A stretch of 64,000 bases of DNA from an uncultured Ruminococcus sp. Its GTDB lineage: Bacteria > Bacillota > Clostridia > Oscillospirales > Ruminococcaceae. The notes under the pieces were generated by a model. That model was not told the DNA's origin. It was given only the letters and a program-made list of their open reading frames with translations, and ran no database searches. Each line of letters starts with the position of its first letter. The first letter of the stretch is position 1. Made by a program: the position numbers and the translations under genes. Location: NCBI GenBank assembly GCA_902800795.1, contig CADCFQ010000001.1:62001-126000 (forward strand). Reading direction: 5' to 3'. Positions 35,860-43,643 of this stretch are shown in pieces.

Positions 35860-35921
35860 CAAAAGCCTGGTGAATAATAAGCGCAGGCTTTGTGAGCAGG
35901 TGCGCTCACCTGCTCTTTACA
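35860..35921 (+). repeat. Promoter-upstream module, partial copy (yfmF)
   Basis: AAAGCCTG / CAGGCTTT form an inverted repeat, then GCAGGTGCGCTCACCTGC (35897-35914) abuts TTTACAA. The 3' part (GCAGGCTTTG, then the palindrome, then -35) matches the modules before ilvB and folD; the 5' part does not. Confidence 0.7.
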
Positions 35922-35944
35922 ATGAGCCTTCATTGTGATATAAT
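35916..35944 (+). promoter_or_regulatory. Promoter of yfmF-yfmH-lgt
   Basis: TTTACA 35916-35921, 17 bp, TATAAT 35939-35944. A leader hairpin GGTGCC/GGCACC follows at 35968-35986. Confidence 0.88.
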
Positions 35945-36016
35945 AAATAAATATACAATTGTTATTCGGTGCCGCTGCTTGGCACCTTACATTAAAACAA
36001 AGAAAGGAAATAAACT

Positions 36017-37300
36017 TTGGCAGTAGATTTTTACAAGGAAGATCTTGGCGGCGGAGTGACTCTGGGCCGTGTTACCGACAAAAAGTTCAAATGCTGCAGT
36101 GTCAAGATCGCTTTTATAACCAAAAACACCTATGACGCCACGGCGAAAAACGCTTTGCTGTTTTCGGTGCTTTCCACTTCAAACGCAAAGCTGCCTTCAA
36201 GGCTCGCTCTTGCTGAGGAGACCGAGGGTCTTTACGGCACATATCTGTCTGCGTTTTCCGCAAAGTCAGGGGATATGATATGCTCGGGACTCAGCTGCGC
36301 CTTCATTTCGGATGTGAACACCATAGGAAAAGAGATCATCTCCACCAAGGCAGTACAGCTCATGCTTGACTGTCTGTTCGAGCCCCACCTTGAAGACGGG
36401 CTTTTCAATGAGGAGATATTCTCCCAGAAGCAGAAGGAGCTAAGCGACTCCATTGCGGCGTCAGTCAATAACAAGCGTGCCTACGCCATAAGAGAGGCAA
36501 GAAAGGTGATCTTCAAGGATGAGCCTGCGATGTATTCGGATTACGGCTCTCCCGACGACGCCCTTTCGGTGACAAGACAGGATCTGCTGGACTACTATAA
36601 GATGCTTCGTGAGACCGCAGCGATAGAGATAAGCATAAGCGGCGACGGCACCACAGCAGAATGTGAAGCGCTTATAAAGAAAGCCTTTGAGCCTTTTACA
36701 AAGAGAGCAGTTGCCCCTGTCAGGTTCAGGAGCAATTCTCCTTTAAAGCCGGAACCTGTTTTTGCCGGCGAGGATGCCCGGATAAACCAGAGCAAGATGG
36801 TAATGGCTTTCAAATCCGACTACGAGGATATCTACACCGTCAAGCTTTTCTGTACCCTGTTCGGAACGGCCCAGTTCTCGATGCTGTTCGAGAACGTGAG
36901 AGAAAGGCTGTCCCTCTGCTATTACTGTCCCTCGGTCTACGTTGATACCAAGGGCACTATGATAGTTGACTGCGGAGTCGAGACCGCAAATATTGAAGCG
37001 GCAAAGGACGAGATTATAAGACAGCTTTCAGAGGCTGCCGCCGGAGCTTTTTCGGATGAGCTTCTGGAAAACTCCAAGCGCTACATCTGTGACAGCTTCA
37101 AAAGCAATTATGACAGCCCCTTTGATATGCAGGACTGGTACATCGTCCAGACCAGAAGAGGCACCGCCTTTTCTCCCGATGAGATATGCGCCAGGTTCAA
37201 TGCGGTCACAAGACAGGAGATAGAGCAGTGTGCTGCAAGCTTCAAGCTGGATACGGTGTATACTTTAAAAGCAGTCAGCGAGGTGAGCGGTGATGAATAA
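36017..37300 (+). CDS. yfmF: M16-family peptidase-like protein YfmF
   Basis: 427 residues with the M16 fold but no HxxEH zinc motif in the first domain (the region reads SVLSTSNAKLPSRLALAEE), as in YfmF, the non-catalytic partner of YfmH. The start is the TTG at 36017 with AAAGGAAA upstream; no ATG is available near the fold start. It overlaps the next gene, with which it probably forms the active heterodimer. Confidence 0.88.
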   Translation: MAVDFYKEDLGGGVTLGRVTDKKFKCCSVKIAFITKNTYDATAKNALLFSVLSTSNAKLPSRLALAEETEGLYGTYLSAFSAKSGDMICSGLSCAFISDVNTIGKEIISTKAVQLMLDCLFEPHLEDGLFNEEIFSQKQKELSDSIAASVNNKRAYAIREARKVIFKDEPAMYSDYGSPDDALSVTRQDLLDYYKMLRETAAIEISISGDGTTAECEALIKKAFEPFTKRAVAPVRFRSNSPLKPEPVFAGEDARINQSKMVMAFKSDYEDIYTVKLFCTLFGTAQFSMLFENVRERLSLCYYCPSVYVDTKGTMIVDCGVETANIEAAKDEIIRQLSEAAAGAFSDELLENSKRYICDSFKSNYDSPFDMQDWYIVQTRRGTAFSPDEICARFNAVTRQEIEQCAASFKLDTVYTLKAVSEVSGDE

Positions 37301-38573
37301 AGAGATAATAAGAGACGAAGCGCTGGGCGAACAGTACAGCGTCATCCACCACAGCTCGGGCCTTGATATCTATATCTGGAAAATGGAAGGCTACCAGACA
37401 ACGGACGCTATGTTCGTCACAAAGTACGGTTCCTTCAACACAACTTTCAGAAGCGCCGGCGAGAAGGACTATACAACAGTCCCCGAGGGCATAGCCCATT
37501 TTCTGGAGCACAAGCTTTTCGAGAATGAGGACTGCACAGCCATAGCCCTTTATGCCCGCACAGGCGCCGATGCCAACGCTTATACCACCTTTGACCATAC
37601 AGCTTATCTTTTCAGCTGCTCCCAGAACTGGGACAAGTCACTGGAGATACTGCTCGACTTTGTCCAGCAGCCTTACTTTACACAGGAATCCATCGACAAG
37701 GAGCTTGGCATTATAGGTCAGGAGATAAGGATGTGCCTTGACTCTCCCGACAGGATGTGCTTTTTCAATCTTCTGAAAGCCCTTTACTCGAAGCACCCCA
37801 TAATGATAGATGTTGTGGGGACCGAGGAGTCGATAGCAAAGATAACTCCCGAGCTTCTTTACAGCTGCTATGACCGCTTCTACGACCTTAACAATATGTT
37901 CCTGGCTATTGCCGGAAACGTTGACGAGGACAAGGTTATAGAGATAGCCGACAGGCTCCTTCGCAAATGCGAGGACAGAAAGACCGAGACACTTATCCCG
38001 GAGGAACCCCGTGACGTGGCGCAGAAGCGAATAGAGGACACCTTCCCCATAGGCCTGCCGCTGTTTTCAATAGGCTTCAAGGCTCCGCCCTTTGAGGGTG
38101 AGGAGAGGGTGAAGAAAAACCTTGCCTGCATGGTGGCTATGGAGCTTATGACTGGAAATCTCTCTCCTTTATATAATAGTCTGCTGGAGCAGCGCCTTGT
38201 GAACCAGACCTTCGGCTTTGACGTTATGTCAAGGGACGGCATATTCTTTGCTTCTATCTCTGGAGAGTCCACCGAACCCGACAAGGTCTATGAGCTCTGC
38301 GTGGCCGAGATAGAAAAGGCAAAGCGTGAGGGCTTTGACGAGAGACATTTCGAGATAATAAGAAAGGCGCTTTATGCGGCTGCGATAAGGGAGCTCTCAA
38401 GCCCCGAGATGGTATGCTCCGGGCTTCTGGCAAACAGCGCCGTGGCAGGTGTCGATGCTTTCTGCCAGATCAGGGCACTGAGAGACCTGACATCGGAGGA
38501 CTGCCGCCTTGCGGTGGAACAGCTCCTCGATGCGAAGTACAGCGCAATTTCTATAGTTAATCCCAAGCAATGA
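37293..38573 (+). CDS. yfmH: M16-family zinc peptidase YfmH
   Basis: 426 residues. The zinc motif HFLEH is in GIAHFLEHKLFE near 68-72, with a downstream Glu in GQEIRMCLD. ATG at 37293 has GAGGTG 7 nt upstream; a GTG one codon earlier is possible. In other Firmicutes this pair precedes cell-envelope genes; here lgt follows 22 nt after the stop. Confidence 0.92.
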   Translation: MNKEIIRDEALGEQYSVIHHSSGLDIYIWKMEGYQTTDAMFVTKYGSFNTTFRSAGEKDYTTVPEGIAHFLEHKLFENEDCTAIALYARTGADANAYTTFDHTAYLFSCSQNWDKSLEILLDFVQQPYFTQESIDKELGIIGQEIRMCLDSPDRMCFFNLLKALYSKHPIMIDVVGTEESIAKITPELLYSCYDRFYDLNNMFLAIAGNVDEDKVIEIADRLLRKCEDRKTETLIPEEPRDVAQKRIEDTFPIGLPLFSIGFKAPPFEGEERVKKNLACMVAMELMTGNLSPLYNSLLEQRLVNQTFGFDVMSRDGIFFASISGESTEPDKVYELCVAEIEKAKREGFDERHFEIIRKALYAAAIRELSSPEMVCSGLLANSAVAGVDAFCQIRALRDLTSEDCRLAVEQLLDAKYSAISIVNPKQ

Positions 38574-38595
38574 CAATTTGAAAGGAAGGCTTAAA

Positions 38596-39915
38596 ATGAA
38601 CACGCTTACAACAGTTCTTGCCGAGGAATCGACAAAGAACACGCAGCTGCTGGAAAAGTTCAGGGCAAACCCCAACAAGGTCTATTTCCCCAACTTCGGC
38701 AGCGGTGACAACATTTTAAAAAGAGGAATAAACATCGACAGGGTAATGTTCAAGATACCCGGCACCAATATCGAGATATACTGGTACGGCTTTCTGATAG
38801 CTTTGGGCATTCTCCTTGCGATGATCTACGGCTACCGCAAGCTCAAATCCGTGGGCATAGACCCCGACAGGGCAACAGATGCTATCATCGGCGGCCTTGT
38901 GGGTGCTATCTTCGGAGCAAGGCTCTATTATATAGTATTCAATGCAGATATGAAATTCAGCCAGTTCTTCAAGATCCGTGACGGCGGTCTTGCTATCTAC
39001 GGCGGAATAATAGGCGCCATACTGGTGGGCGGCATAATAGTCAAGCTTAGAAAGCTCAAGCTCACAGCCATGCTGGACGTTGTGGCGCCATGCTTCCTTA
39101 TCGGTCAGTGTATAGGCCGCTGGGGCAACTTCTTCAACCAGGAAGCCTTCGGCTCCAACACAAAGCTCCCCTGGGGAATGCACAGTATGTCTATCATGCA
39201 GTATGTTTCCGACCACTATGACGATCTGGGCGGCCAGGTCTCCTCTTATGAGCCTGTTCATCCCTGCTTCCTTTATGAGTCGCTGTGGTGCCTTATAGGC
39301 TTCATACTGCTCCACCTTTATTTCAAGCACAGAAAATTCGACGGCGAGATCTTCCTTATGTATGCAGGCTGGTACGGCCTGGGACGCTTCTTCATCGAGG
39401 GTCTGAGAACTGACTCCCTGTATCTCGGAAACATAAGGGTTTCCCAGCTGGTAGCAGGCGCTTGCGTGCTCATCTCCGTTATCCTTATCTTTATATTCCG
39501 TGGAATAGTCAAGCGCAACCCCGACTACAAGTTCTTCTATCAGACCGAGCTTTCAAAGGCACAGCTCGCACAGTATAACGACTATGAGAAGAACAAGAAA
39601 GAAAAGAAAGAGCTCAAGGACAAGATAAGAGCGGCCAAGGAAAGCGGCGAGAGCTTTGTCGAGCTTGAAAAGGAATATGAAGAGAAGTTCGGCAAGGGCG
39701 CAGAGAAAAAGCGCATAGACGACGCACTCAAAATGGACAAGCAGAAGGCCGAGAGCGGCTCCGACGAGGATTATAAGTCCATCCTTGATGAGAGCGGCGA
39801 TGAAAAGTCTGACGAGAAGACGGAAGAAAGCTCCGAAGAATCCGAAGACGAAAAGGCCGAAGAGTCTGCTGACGGCGAGACCGAAGCTGAAACCGAAGAA
39901 AAGTCTGAGGACTGA
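38596..39915 (+). CDS. lgt: Prolipoprotein diacylglyceryl transferase with acidic C-terminal extension
   Basis: 439 residues. The Lgt signature IGRWGNFFNQEAFG is present along with about seven membrane segments and the conserved YGGIIGAI and HPCFLYES. It transfers diacylglycerol to lipobox cysteines. The last 125 or so residues are a highly charged extension, first Lys/Glu coiled-coil-like, then Ser/Glu/Asp-rich, not present in standard Lgt of about 260-300 residues. The start at 38596 is 7 nt behind AAAGGAAGG. Confidence 0.94.
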   Translation: MNTLTTVLAEESTKNTQLLEKFRANPNKVYFPNFGSGDNILKRGINIDRVMFKIPGTNIEIYWYGFLIALGILLAMIYGYRKLKSVGIDPDRATDAIIGGLVGAIFGARLYYIVFNADMKFSQFFKIRDGGLAIYGGIIGAILVGGIIVKLRKLKLTAMLDVVAPCFLIGQCIGRWGNFFNQEAFGSNTKLPWGMHSMSIMQYVSDHYDDLGGQVSSYEPVHPCFLYESLWCLIGFILLHLYFKHRKFDGEIFLMYAGWYGLGRFFIEGLRTDSLYLGNIRVSQLVAGACVLISVILIFIFRGIVKRNPDYKFFYQTELSKAQLAQYNDYEKNKKEKKELKDKIRAAKESGESFVELEKEYEEKFGKGAEKKRIDDALKMDKQKAESGSDEDYKSILDESGDEKSDEKTEESSEESEDEKAEESADGETEAETEEKSED

Positions 39916-39983
39916 TAGCGCCTGCCGTAAGGCAGACAAAAACAAGAAAATAACGTAAACTATACGTAAAACCGTGATATCTA

Positions 39984-40045
39984 CCATTGGTTGAGTCCCA
40001 ATTCTCCTTGCAGGATACATCGTATCCCGGCGACTCAACCAATGG
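39984..40045. repeat. Large two-tier inverted repeat between lgt and the XRE gene
   Basis: CCATTGGTTGAGTC (39984-39997) is exactly repeated in inverse as GACTCAACCAATGG (40032-40045). Inside lies a second stem GGATAC/GTATCC (40013-40027). GGTTTTTT follows at 40052, so the structure may end the lgt transcript, or it may be an operator for the next gene. Confidence 0.75.
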
Positions 40046-40103
40046 CTCGTGGTTTTTTCTCCTTGCATATGCTATTCTAAACTCGCAGAAGGGAGGCATT
40101 GAT

Positions 40104-40718
40104 ATGGATCAGGCTGCAATAGGGAAGTTCATTTCACAATGCCGTAAGGAAAAACATCTGACACAGGCCCAGCTTGCAGAACGCCTTGGCGTCAGCGACA
40201 GGGCAGTGTCAAAATGGGAAACAGGAAGATCAATGCCGGATGCATCTATTATGCTCGATCTCTGTGAGCAGATAGACATCACGGTCAATGACCTGTTCAA
40301 TGCAAGGAGGATCAATATGGATAACTACAAAGAGATCGCAGAGAGAACAATGCTCGAGCTCAGAGAGCGTGAGGAGCAGAACACAAAGAAGATGCTTTCA
40401 CTGGAAATAGTGATAGCTGCCCTTTCGATAACTATGCTGCTGTCGTTTCTGGCTATCGTGTTCCTTATCGATATGTCCAAGACGTCACAGGGTATACTTA
40501 TCGCCGGCGGTATAGTTCAGTTTCTGACGGCTATGGCTTTCTGCCTGAAGATCGAGACAGAAGCCGGCTATTATGAGTGCCCGAACTGCGGCGAAAGATA
40601 TGTTCCTAAGTTCAGGAACGTTATCTTTGCACAGCACATCAACCGAACAAGGAAGATGAGATGCCCTCACTGCGGTGAAAAGGGCTGGCACAAGAAAGTC
40701 CTCACAAAGCAGAAATAA
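40104..40718 (+). CDS. XRE-family regulator with membrane segments and zinc ribbon
   Basis: 204 residues. An N-terminal helix-turn-helix (LTQAQLAERLGVSDRAVSKWETG, residues 19-41), a charged linker, two membrane segments (about 100-122 and 129-149), and a C-terminal zinc ribbon with CPNCGERYVP and CPHCGEKGW. The start at 40104 follows GGGAGG. The layout suggests a membrane-tethered DNA-binding protein. It is monogenic between the inverted repeat and a terminator. Its target is unknown. Confidence 0.85.
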   Translation: MDQAAIGKFISQCRKEKHLTQAQLAERLGVSDRAVSKWETGRSMPDASIMLDLCEQIDITVNDLFNARRINMDNYKEIAERTMLELREREEQNTKKMLSLEIVIAALSITMLLSFLAIVFLIDMSKTSQGILIAGGIVQFLTAMAFCLKIETEAGYYECPNCGERYVPKFRNVIFAQHINRTRKMRCPHCGEKGWHKKVLTKQK

Positions 40719-40726
40719 AGAAGAAT

Positions 40727-40755
40727 GGCTCGCTCCCCGGGGGCGAGCCTTTCTT
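40727..40755 (+). terminator. Terminator of the XRE gene
   Basis: GGCTCGC / GCGAGCC stem with a C/G-rich apex, followed by TTTCTTG. Confidence 0.7.
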
Positions 40756-40809
40756 GAAGTATAGACGCATACGGCAGTCAGAAGATCTGTTCCAAAAGAA
40801 AAAAGCCGG

Positions 40810-40903
40810 AACAAAGTTCAGCCCCGAGCCAGACAAATCTATAGTTTCGCACAAGGCAGCGGGCGAGGCTTTGGGTGCAGGTGCACGCACCTGCTGTTGA
40901 CAA
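40810..40903 (+). repeat. Promoter-upstream module, copy 2 (folD)
   Basis: Homologous over its whole length to 10565-10660. It ends with the perfect palindrome GCAGGTGCACGCACCTGC (40877-40894), two bases before TTGACAA. Confidence 0.8.
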
Positions 40904-40925
40904 GTCCGTGGATTTGTAGTAAAAT
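40897..40925 (+). promoter_or_regulatory. Promoter of folD
   Basis: TTGACA 40897-40902, 17 bp, TAAAAT 40920-40925. Confidence 0.82.
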
Positions 40926-40962
40926 GACTATGTAGTACTATTATAATACGGAGGTAAATGAT

Positions 40963-41817
40963 ATGGCAAATATAATCGACGGAAAGGCTGTTTCGGCCCA
41001 GGTCAAGGAGGACATACGCCTTGAGGTGGAGGCGCTGGGAGAGCAGGGCATAAGGATAGGCCTTGCTGTGGTCATCGTCGGAGATGACCCGGCTTCACAG
41101 GTGTATGTGAGAAACAAGGAGAAGGCCTGCGAGGCTGTGGGATTTGAGTCCTTCAAGTATGCGCTGCCGGCAGAGACCACCGAGGAGGAGCTCCTGGCGC
41201 TGGTGGACAAGCTCAACAACGACGACAGGGTGGACGGCATCCTCGTTCAGCTGCCGCTGCCGAAGCACCTTGACGATAAGATAATCATCAACAATATCCG
41301 TCCCGATAAGGACGTTGACGCTTTCCACCCGGTCAATGTGGGCAAGATAATGATAGGCGACTACAGCTTCCTGCCCTGTACTCCGGCAGGTGTTATGGAG
41401 CTTATAAAGTCCACAGGAACAGAGATAGCCGGCAAGGAGTGTGTTGTTGTCGGCCGCAGCAATATCGTCGGCAAGCCCCAGGCTATGCTGCTGCTCCACG
41501 CTAACGGCACCGTTACTGTCTGCCATTCCAGGACAAAGGACCTCAAAGAGGTGACCTCGAGAGCGGATATCCTGGTTGCGGCTGTGGGCAGAGCAAAGAT
41601 GATAACCGCTGACTATATAAAGGAAGGCGCAGTGGTTATCGACGTTGGAATGAACAGGGACGAGAACGGCAAGCTTTGCGGCGACGTTGACTTTGAGGAC
41701 TGCAAGGAAAAGGCAGGCTTTATAACCCCCGTTCCCGGCGGCGTAGGCCCGATGACTATCGCTATGCTTATGCGCAACACCCTGACAGCAGGCAAGGAGC
41801 ATAAGTGTAAGGCTTGA
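40963..41817 (+). CDS. folD: Methylenetetrahydrofolate dehydrogenase/cyclohydrolase
   Basis: 284 residues. FolD signatures [38 protein letters not shown] and [14 protein letters not shown] are present, together with [15 protein letters not shown]. It interconverts methylene-, methenyl- and formyl-THF. It has its own promoter. The stop codon lies inside the -35 box of the downstream small-RNA promoter. Confidence 0.96.
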   Translation: MANIIDGKAVSAQVKEDIRLEVEALGEQGIRIGLAVVIVGDDPASQVYVRNKEKACEAVGFESFKYALPAETTEEELLALVDKLNNDDRVDGILVQLPLPKHLDDKIIINNIRPDKDVDAFHPVNVGKIMIGDYSFLPCTPAGVMELIKSTGTEIAGKECVVVGRSNIVGKPQAMLLLHANGTVTVCHSRTKDLKEVTSRADILVAAVGRAKMITADYIKEGAVVIDVGMNRDENGKLCGDVDFEDCKEKAGFITPVPGGVGPMTIAMLMRNTLTAGKEHKCKA

Positions 41818-41842
41818 AAAAAGAGAAAAAGTGATGTATAAT
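41814..41842 (+). promoter_or_regulatory. Promoter of a candidate small RNA
   Basis: TTGAAA 41814-41819 (overlapping the folD stop), 17 bp, TATAAT 41837-41842. Confidence 0.7.
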
Positions 41843-41848
41843 ATAGGT

Positions 41849-41928
41849 AACCACAAACGTAGGTGTGTGTTTCCATGAGGACACGCAAACGAAAAAGCTA
41901 GGAGAGCCACCTCCTAGCTTTTTCTTTT
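41849..41928 (+). ncRNA. Candidate small RNA of about 80 nt
   Basis: It has a promoter with predicted start near 41849 and an intrinsic terminator (41892-41928), with no usable reading frame between. The 5' part contains a hairpin GTGTTTCC (one mismatch) with GGACACGC around ATGA (41871-41892). I do not recognise the family; it is not a good match to c-di-GMP, preQ1, ZTP or SRP RNA consensus sequences. It lies directly upstream of the surface-protein locus. Confidence 0.55.
41892..41928. terminator. Strong terminator behind the candidate small RNA
   Basis: 13-bp stem AAAAAGCTAGGAG / CTCCTAGCTTTTT with a 6-base loop, followed by CTTTTT. Confidence 0.93.
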
Positions 41929-42139
41929 TGGGATATTGTCGGGCTTTATTTTGTAAAAATATTGCACTAAAAATGGAAGAAAAAGTAGAAAACGTTTAAG
42001 TTTTTGAAATTGGTTTCCATCTGTTAATTAAGTTAAAAGTAATTACTTATCGGTTCGTCAAATCGCTAAAAATGGGCTTCTGCTATTTGTTATTTTCCAT
42101 AAACTTATTTATATTAGACCAAAATAGTGGCAAAAACTA
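41929..42139. other. A/T-rich spacer upstream of the surface locus
   Basis: About 210 bp of A/T-rich DNA with no gene and no clear repeat. It marks the compositional change from housekeeping genes to the accessory locus and may hold regulator sites. Confidence 0.4.
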
Positions 42140-42168
42140 TTGACAAAAGGGTCAAATTCGATTATACT
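42140..42168 (+). promoter_or_regulatory. Promoter of the first surface-subunit gene
   Basis: TTGACA 42140-42145, 17 bp, TATACT 42163-42168. Confidence 0.88.
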
Positions 42169-42189
42169 CTAATCATAGAATTAAACAAC

Positions 42190-42245
42190 GTGAGGGACGG
42201 TTCCCCAAAGCTGCTGTCGGCGGCAGCAAGGGGAGACGGAAACGA
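42190..42245 (+). promoter_or_regulatory. Structured 5' leader
   Basis: GCTGCTG / CGGCAGC (about 42212-42229) is nested within CCCC (42203-42206) / GGGG (42232-42235). The stem-loop is followed by GACGGAAACG and then the ribosome site. It is not recognised as a known riboswitch; it may stabilise a highly expressed mRNA. Confidence 0.5.
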
Positions 42246-42271
42246 AAATCTATTATGAAAGGAAAATGACT

Positions 42272-43330
42272 ATGAAAAAGACAAATGCTAAGAAAAAATT
42301 ATTGCCAGCAGCGGGTATGTTGGCAATCTCGGCAGCAATGCTGTCATCCGCAACATTCGCTTGGTTCACGATGAACAAGGTAGTAAGAGTAACCGGCATG
42401 GAACTCAAGGCACATTCAGAAGAAGGCTTGCTGATAAATGAAGTTAAACTTGCTACTAGCAGTACTTGGGATGATGAGGCGCAGGCTGCTGCAACTGCTA
42501 CAGCTTTTGAACTGAGACCTGCATCTACTTCCAACCTTACAACTTGGTGGCATGCTAACTCCAAGAAGTCTTCTGATGAAGCTGGTATTGATGCTAAGAG
42601 TGACACAGTGGAAGTGGATTCTACTACACATGCGATTTATACCGATATTAGCAACATCACTGATTATATTGATATTGGCGATGAAAATACCACAGTTACT
42701 GGTACTAATGGACAGGCAACAGGCGATACTCAAGCAGAAACTCATGTATATTACACCGATGCAAGTTTTGGTACAGCTGGTAGCTATCAGGAAGGCGAGG
42801 GTTATTATGTTAAGTATACATACTACCTCAAGTCCTCTGGCCAGTCTGATCTTAACGTATCAGCGCTACAGGCTCAGGTAAAGGCTACACTGAAAGAAGG
42901 CGGTAGTGCAGCAGCTCTTGACAATTCACTGCGTGTAGGTATTAAGTACGGCTCAACAGGTATGAAAATATTTGCACCTGTTAAAAACACAGTGGCAAGT
43001 CCTAATGGTACATCAACTACTGGTCCTGATACATCTTATGGTGTAACAAATATTGCAACGGGTGCAACTTCCGATACTGTTGCCCCTGTAGTTGCTTCTG
43101 CAACAGGACAGTATACTGCATATACTACAATCAACACAGCTGCAGAGACCATCCCTTCCGTTACAACTAATGGTTCTCCTGTATATGTATATGTTTGGTT
43201 CGAGGGTGAGGACTCTAACTGTATGTCTGACAACCTTACCGCAACTCTTAATGCTTACGATATCGACATCAACTTCAAGGTTGATGAAATTGGTGGTTCA
43301 GGTACTGCTGCTCAGCAGCCGGGCGGCTAA
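42272..43330 (+). CDS. SipW/TasA-type secreted surface subunit
   Basis: 352 residues. A Lys-rich N terminus and hydrophobic stretch (10-32) end in ATFAWFTMN, resembling the SipW-cognate signal class of TasA/camelysin. The mature part is Thr/Ser/Ala-rich and beta-strand-like, and near the C terminus carries VWFEGEDSNC, shared with the product at 60027. No sortase motif or C-terminal membrane segment. It has its own promoter, leader and terminator, so it may be the abundant fibre subunit. ATG 42272 is 8 nt behind AAAGGA; ATG 42266 is also possible. Identity as TasA-like rests on motif and context, not on an alignment. Confidence 0.72.
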   Translation: MKKTNAKKKLLPAAGMLAISAAMLSSATFAWFTMNKVVRVTGMELKAHSEEGLLINEVKLATSSTWDDEAQAAATATAFELRPASTSNLTTWWHANSKKSSDEAGIDAKSDTVEVDSTTHAIYTDISNITDYIDIGDENTTVTGTNGQATGDTQAETHVYYTDASFGTAGSYQEGEGYYVKYTYYLKSSGQSDLNVSALQAQVKATLKEGGSAAALDNSLRVGIKYGSTGMKIFAPVKNTVASPNGTSTTGPDTSYGVTNIATGATSDTVAPVVASATGQYTAYTTINTAAETIPSVTTNGSPVYVYVWFEGEDSNCMSDNLTATLNAYDIDINFKVDEIGGSGTAAQQPGG

Positions 43331-43332
43331 TA

Positions 43333-43400
43333 ATAGCCCAACCAACTAAACCACAAACCAACAAACCCAACAACCCAACGATCAACCAACCCAACAACAA
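43333..43400 (+). other. C/A-rich, G-poor 3' UTR tract
   Basis: About 68 bases built from CCAACAA-like units with only a couple of G. It lies between the stop codon and the terminator. It is unstructured as RNA and resembles Rho-loading or processing tracts. Confidence 0.5.
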
Positions 43401-43432
43401 CCCCGCCGAGCAGCGCTCGGCGGGGTCTTTTT
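43401..43432 (+). terminator. Terminator of the first surface-subunit gene
   Basis: Stem CCCCGCCGAG / CTCGGCGGGG with a 5-base loop and TCTTTTT. Confidence 0.95.
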
Positions 43433-43542
43433 ATAATATCTGGAAGCCCGGATATGCACAAATAATAAATAGTGCAAAATTTTAACATATACAGCTGTGT
43501 AATATACACAAAAAATAATGTGAATTTGTTTTGAATTGCCAC

Positions 43543-43571
43543 TTGAAAAATAACATCCGATATGCTATAAT
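43543..43571 (+). promoter_or_regulatory. Promoter of the surface operon (43644-57890)
   Basis: TTGAAA 43543-43548, 17 bp, TATAAT 43566-43571. The leader includes GACGGAAACG, also present in the leader of the preceding gene. Confidence 0.82.
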
Positions 43572-43643
43572 AGAATTGATAAATTATACCCTGGGGAAGT
43601 ATACCCTTTTGACGGAAACGCCCGAAAAAGCGAGGTGAGAACA

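Noticed and set aside
41849..42245. Possible c-di-GMP riboswitch before the surface genes (an ACGCAAA string and an EAL protein downstream).
   Set aside because: The required GGCAAACC, GAAA loop and receptor stems of class I are absent, and class II does not fit either.
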